Source of the DNA: Saprospirales bacterium
GTDB lineage: Bacteria > Bacteroidota > Bacteroidia > Chitinophagales > Saprospiraceae
Assembly (NCBI GenBank): GCA_003448025.1
Contig: DLXL01000498.1
Coordinates: 5,679-14,909, forward strand
Reading direction: 5' to 3'
DNA: 9,231 bases
Below are positions 5,233-9,231 of this stretch, in pieces (position 1 is the first letter of the stretch; each line of letters begins with the position of its first letter). Made by a program: the position numbers and the translations under genes. A model generated the notes under the pieces. It was not told the DNA's origin and ran no database searches. It saw only the letters and a list, made by a program, of their open reading frames with translations.

Positions 5233-8200
5233 ATGACCAATCAAGGCATCTCTATAGGGACTAACCAAAAAACAGGCGTTCAGGAACGCGTGAATTTTGG
5301 TAAAATTCGTCTCGCCGGTCACTACCCTGACCTCCTCGAAATCCAGTTGAAGTCATTCCAGGAATACTTCCAGTTGGAAACCACACCAGACAATCGTATC
5401 AACGAAGGTCTCTACCGTGTTTTCCAGGAAAATTTCCCCATCGCTGATGCAAGGAATATCTTTAACCTGGAATTCCTCGACTACTTTATTGACCCGCCTC
5501 GCTACACCATCGACGAGTGTATGCAGCGCGGTCTAACCTATTCCGTTCCACTCAAGGCCAAATTGCGCCTCACCTGTAACGACCCTGAGCACATTGACTT
5601 CGAAACCAAAGTGCAGGATGTTTTCCTCGGAAATATCCCGTACATGACCCCAAAAGGGACTTTCGTGATCAATGGCGCCGAGCGCGTGATCGTGTCGCAA
5701 TTGCACCGCTCTCCAGGCGTGTTCTTCGGTCAGAGCTACCACCCAAATGGTACAAAGATCTATTCCGCCCGCGTGATCCCGTTCAAAGGAGCATGGATGG
5801 AATTTGCAACGGACATCAACCTGGTGATGTATGCGTACATCGACCGTAAAAAGAAGTTTCCTGTAACCACACTGCTGCGCGCCATCGGTTACGATACCGA
5901 CAAAGCTATCCTCGACCTGTTCAACCTCGCCGACGAGGTAGCAGTGAACCGGGAGAATCTGGAAGCTTCTATCGGCCGTAAACTTGCTGCACGCGTACTC
6001 AAATCCTGGACGGAAGACTTTGTGGATGAAGATACCGGTGAGGTGGTTTCCATCGCCCGTAACGAAATCATCCTGGAACGTGATGCCGTACTCGACGAAG
6101 AGAATATCGAACTGATTCTCGACGACGATACCAATGTTACCACCATCATCCTGCAGCGCAAGGATGTGGAAGAGGATTTCTCCATCATCTACAATACGCT
6201 GACAAAAGATCCGACTTCCTCCGAAGTGGAAGCCGTGAACTATATCTACCGTCAGCTCCGCGGATCTGATCCACCGGACGACGAGACGGCTCGTGGTATC
6301 ATCGATAAGCTGTTCTTCTCCGACAAGCGTTACAACCTTGGCGAAGTGGGCCGCTTCAAGATTAACCGCAAGCTGCAAACCAATATCGACGACAATAACC
6401 TGGTATTGACCAAGGAAGACATTATCGCCATTGTGCGTTACATCGTTTCCCTGATCAATAGCAAGGCCGAAATTGACGACATCGACCACCTCTCCAACCG
6501 CCGTGTACGCACGGTAGGAGAGCAATTGTATGCGCAATTCGGTGTGGGCCTGGCCCGTATGGCACGTACCATTCGCGAACGTATGAACGTACGCGATAAT
6601 GAGGTATTCACGCCAATCGACCTGATCAACGCCCGTACCCTGTCGTCTGTGATCAACTCGTTCTTCGGAACAAGCCAGTTGTCGCAGTTCCTCGACCAAA
6701 CCAACCCGCTGTCTGAAATCACGCACAAGCGTCGTATTTCTGCACTCGGACCTGGTGGTCTTTCCCGCGAACGCGCAGGCTTTGAGGTGCGCGACGTACA
6801 CTACTCGCACTACGGTCGTCTTTGCACGATCGAAACGCCGGAAGGTCCGAACATCGGTCTGATCTCTACGCTTTGTACGCACGCCAAAATCAACAAAATG
6901 GGCTTCCTGGAAACCCCTTATCGCCGCGTAAGCAGTGGTAAAGTGGTGATGGAAGGCGATGTGGAATACCTGTCGGCAGAAGCGGAAGATAAGATGAAGA
7001 TTGCACAGGCCAATACGCCGGTAGGCGAAGGCGGTGCATTCCTCAACGAACGCGTAAAAGCACGTGAAAGCGGCGACTTCCCAATCCTCCACCCGGAAGA
7101 TCTGGAGTACATTGACGTTGCTCCGAACCAGATTGTAGGGGTGTCGGCATCTCTGATTCCGTTCCTGGAAAATGACGATGCTAACCGTGCACTCATGGGC
7201 TCAAACATGCAACGTCAGGCAGTTCCGCTTATTCGCCCGCACTCCCCGATTGTGGGTACCGGCCTGGAAGCGAAAGTGGCACGCGACTCCCGTATGCTGA
7301 TCAACGCAGAAGGCTCCGGTGTGGTTGAATATGTAGACGCCAACGAAATTACCATCCTGTACGACCGCACAGAGGAAGATACACTCGTATCCTTCGAAGA
7401 TGCACGCAAAACGTACACCCTGACCAAATTCATGCGTACCAACCAGGGCACCTGTATCAACCTCAAGCCGATCGTTCGTCGCGGTCAGCGTGTGGAAGCA
7501 GGCGATATCCTCTGCGAAGGTTATGCTACCGAAAACGGTGAGCTGGCGCTGGGTCAAAACCTGAAAGTGGCCTTCATGCCATGGAAAGGTTACAACTTTG
7601 AGGATGCTATCGTATTGTCTGAGCGCGTGGTACAGGAAGACGTATTCTCTTCCATCCACATCGAGCACTTCGAACTGGATGTGCGCGATACCAAGCTGGG
7701 TGAAGAAGAACTGACCATGGACATCCCGAACGTGAGCGAAGAAGCCACGAAAGATCTGGATGAAAATGGTATCATCCGTATCGGTGCATGGGCGAAAGAA
7801 GGCGATATCCTGATCGGTAAGATCACTCCAAAAGGGGAAACAGATCCAACGCCGGAAGAAAAGCTGCTTCGCGCAATCTTCGGCGACAAAGCCGGTGATG
7901 TGAAGGATGCCTCTCTGAAAGTGCCACCGAGCATCAATGGTGTGGTAATCGACAAACAGCTTTTTGCCCGTGCCAAAAAGGACAAGGTGCAGAAAGAGTC
8001 TGAAAAAGCACTGCTCGACAAGCTGGAAGATGAGCACTTAGTAGCACTGAACAAGCTGAAAACCATTTTGGTGGATAAGCTTCAGTTGCTGGTTAAGGAT
8101 AAAACCACCAACGGTATCCGCAGTATTTACGGCGAGGAAATGGTAGCTAAAGGCTCCAAACTCTCCGTACAGACCCTGCGCGATGTGATTAAATACGACG

Positions 8201-9078
8201 AAGTTGATTACCTCAACTGGACGAGCGATAAGCATACCAACCACCTGATTTCCCGCCTGCTGCACAACTACAGCATTAAGGTGAACGAAGAGGTGGGCCG
8301 TTACAAGCGCGAAAAGTTCAACATCAGCATTGGTGACGAATTACCTGCAGGTGTATTGAAGCTGGCTAAAGTGTACATCGCCAAGAAGCGCAAGCTGAAA
8401 GTGGGTGATAAGCTGGCCGGTCGCCACGGTAACAAAGGTATTGTGAGCCGTATTGTTCGTATGGAAGACATGCCGTTCCTGGAAGATGGCACACCGGTAG
8501 ACGTAGTACTGAACCCACTGGGCGTACCTTCCCGTATGAACCTGGGTCAGATCTTCGAAACCGTATTGGGCTGGGCTGGTCAGAAAATGGGAATGAAATT
8601 CGCCACTCCAATCTTCGACGGTGCTAAAACCGACGAAATTGGCGAATGGATCCAGAAAGCCGGCTTGCCTGATTTGGGTCAGACCTTCCTGCACGATGGA
8701 GAAACGGGCGACCGTTTCCACCAGAAGGCAACCGTGGGTGTGATCTACATGCTCAAGCTGTCGCACATGGTAGACGACAAGATGCACGCACGTTCCATCG
8801 GTCCATACTCACTCATCACGCAACAGCCCCTGGGTGGTAAAGCCCAGTTCGGTGGTCAGCGCTTCGGTGAGATGGAGGTTTGGGCACTGGAAGCTTACGG
8901 TGCATCCAACATCCTGCAAGAGCTGCTTACCTTCAAATCGGACGATATTCAGGGCCGTGCGAAGGCTTATGAGGCCATTGTTAAGGGTGATAACCTGCCT
9001 GACGCAAACATTCCGGAATCCTTCAACGTATTGGTGCACGAATTACGCGGCCTTGCGTTGGATGTGAAATTTGAATAA
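5233..9078 (+). CDS. rpoB: DNA-directed RNA polymerase subunit beta
   Basis: The beta subunit forms, with beta', the active centre of RNA polymerase and holds the rifampicin pocket. The 1281-residue product is complete and of usual length for Bacteroidota. The N-terminal part ([23 protein letters not shown] at 158-165) is followed by the rifampicin cluster from T480 to S503 ([20 protein letters not shown], then RRIS). Positions equal to E. coli Q513, D516, H526, R529 and S531 keep the sensitive residues (Q485, D488, H498, R501, S503). NFEDA (788-792) and [14 protein letters not shown] (1056-1069, with active-site lysines K1060 and K1068) are intact. The C-terminus ends with the clamp region [18 protein letters not shown] and [11 protein letters not shown]. 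The frame is open upstream to a TTG at 5137, but the 32 added residues are not beta-like, so the ATG at 5233 is preferred. Confidence 0.99.
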   Translation: MTNQGISIGTNQKTGVQERVNFGKIRLAGHYPDLLEIQLKSFQEYFQLETTPDNRINEGLYRVFQENFPIADARNIFNLEFLDYFIDPPRYTIDECMQRGLTYSVPLKAKLRLTCNDPEHIDFETKVQDVFLGNIPYMTPKGTFVINGAERVIVSQLHRSPGVFFGQSYHPNGTKIYSARVIPFKGAWMEFATDINLVMYAYIDRKKKFPVTTLLRAIGYDTDKAILDLFNLADEVAVNRENLEASIGRKLAARVLKSWTEDFVDEDTGEVVSIARNEIILERDAVLDEENIELILDDDTNVTTIILQRKDVEEDFSIIYNTLTKDPTSSEVEAVNYIYRQLRGSDPPDDETARGIIDKLFFSDKRYNLGEVGRFKINRKLQTNIDDNNLVLTKEDIIAIVRYIVSLINSKAEIDDIDHLSNRRVRTVGEQLYAQFGVGLARMARTIRERMNVRDNEVFTPIDLINARTLSSVINSFFGTSQLSQFLDQTNPLSEITHKRRISALGPGGLSRERAGFEVRDVHYSHYGRLCTIETPEGPNIGLISTLCTHAKINKMGFLETPYRRVSSGKVVMEGDVEYLSAEAEDKMKIAQANTPVGEGGAFLNERVKARESGDFPILHPEDLEYIDVAPNQIVGVSASLIPFLENDDANRALMGSNMQRQAVPLIRPHSPIVGTGLEAKVARDSRMLINAEGSGVVEYVDANEITILYDRTEEDTLVSFEDARKTYTLTKFMRTNQGTCINLKPIVRRGQRVEAGDILCEGYATENGELALGQNLKVAFMPWKGYNFEDAIVLSERVVQEDVFSSIHIEHFELDVRDTKLGEEELTMDIPNVSEEATKDLDENGIIRIGAWAKEGDILIGKITPKGETDPTPEEKLLRAIFGDKAGDVKDASLKVPPSINGVVIDKQLFARAKKDKVQKESEKALLDKLEDEHLVALNKLKTILVDKLQLLVKDKTTNGIRSIYGEEMVAKGSKLSVQTLRDVIKYDEVDYLNWTSDKHTNHLISRLLHNYSIKVNEEVGRYKREKFNISIGDELPAGVLKLAKVYIAKKRKLKVGDKLAGRHGNKGIVSRIVRMEDMPFLEDGTPVDVVLNPLGVPSRMNLGQIFETVLGWAGQKMGMKFATPIFDGAKTDEIGEWIQKAGLPDLGQTFLHDGETGDRFHQKATVGVIYMLKLSHMVDDKMHARSIGPYSLITQQPLGGKAQFGGQRFGEMEVWALEAYGASNILQELLTFKSDDIQGRAKAYEAIVKGDNLPDANIPESFNVLVHELRGLALDVKFE

Positions 9079-9080
9079 AT

Positions 9081-9231
9081 TTTAGGAGTCATTTGGGTCA
9101 TTTGGGAGTCATTTGGGTCATTTAGGAGTTATTTGAGAGTCATTTAAGTCATTAACGGTCATTTTACATGACTCACAAATGACCCCAAAATGACTCAAAT
9201 GACCCCAAAATGACTCAAATGACCTAAATGA
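9081..9231. repeat. Large hairpin with 20-base repeat arms after rpoB
   Basis: The left arm repeats a 20-base unit made of two GTCATTTGGG-like halves (9087-9106 and 9107-9126, one base different), followed by decayed copies to about 9165. The right arm has two identical 20-base units (9176-9195 and 9196-9215, CAAATGACCCCAAAATGACT) and a partial third to the window end. The arms pair almost continuously: GAGTCAT (9137-9143) with ATGACTC (9168-9174), and outward to C9090-G9221, with a few A-C mismatches; TTTAG (9081-9085) can meet CTAAA (9224-9228). The loop is about 9144-9167. It lies where the rpoB–rpoC spacer is expected. Whether a T-tract follows is beyond the window. Confidence 0.88.

Noticed and set aside
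6661..6741. Rifampicin-resistance changes in rpoB
   Set aside because: The main contact positions keep the sensitive residues. The differences from E. coli (L487 for Met, T490 for Asn) look like ordinary lineage variation.
5533..7092. A 519-codon open frame on the minus strand opposite rpoB
   Set aside because: Same cause: high-bias codons in rpoB leave few stops in the opposite frame. No domain is recognisable and it lies wholly inside a certain gene.
9081..9231. Insertion sequence or transposon end
   Set aside because: No transposase, no target duplication and no terminal repeat pair around coding DNA. The repeats are the arms of one hairpin.

Overview
The window carries the tuf–secE–nusG–rplKAJL–rpoB segment of a bacterial chromosome, the core translation and transcription cluster, with every gene on the plus strand. 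Gene order is: 3' end of tRNA-Thr(GGT), tuf (EF-Tu), tRNA-Trp(CCA), secE, nusG, rplK (L11), rplA (L1), rplJ (L10), rplL (L7/L12), rpoB. The rpoB gene is complete. rpoC is the expected next gene but lies outside the window. The protein sequences, the lack of Shine-Dalgarno motifs at usable distance, the A/T-rich bases before each ATG and the tRNAs without an encoded CCA all point to the Bacteroidota. The EF-Tu and RpoB sequences read most like Chitinophagaceae (Chitinophaga-like), which is recognition from memory and not a database match.

Layout: 1-192 holds the end of a tRNA gene and a repeat-built hairpin ahead of tuf. 193-1389 is tuf. 1390-1639 holds a second repeat-built hairpin, tRNA-Trp and an intrinsic terminator. 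1640-2452 holds secE and nusG. 2453-2567 is a structured leader before rplK. 2568-4927 holds the four ribosomal protein genes, with repeat-built hairpins between rplK and rplA and at the end of rplA. 4928-5232 is a 305-base spacer with two hairpins, the larger a long interrupted duplex, and a possible promoter. 5233-9078 is rpoB. 9079-9231 is the largest repeat-built hairpin and runs to the window edge.

The genes work together. EF-Tu delivers aminoacyl-tRNA to the ribosome. L10 and L7/L12 form the stalk, and with L11 they make up the site where EF-Tu and EF-G act. L1 forms the mobile stalk at the E site. NusG binds the RNA polymerase whose beta subunit is rpoB and links it to ribosomes, and SecE is a subunit of the SecYEG protein channel.

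The coding content is ordinary and well conserved. The unusual signal is between the genes. At least four spacers carry hairpins whose two arms are each short tandem-repeat arrays: 4 x 8, 5 x 7, 3 x 9 and about 2-3 x 20 bases. The repeat sequence differs at each site but the architecture is the same. A fifth, partial example overlaps the end of rplA. None that can be seen in full is followed by a T-tract, so they are not standard intrinsic terminators.
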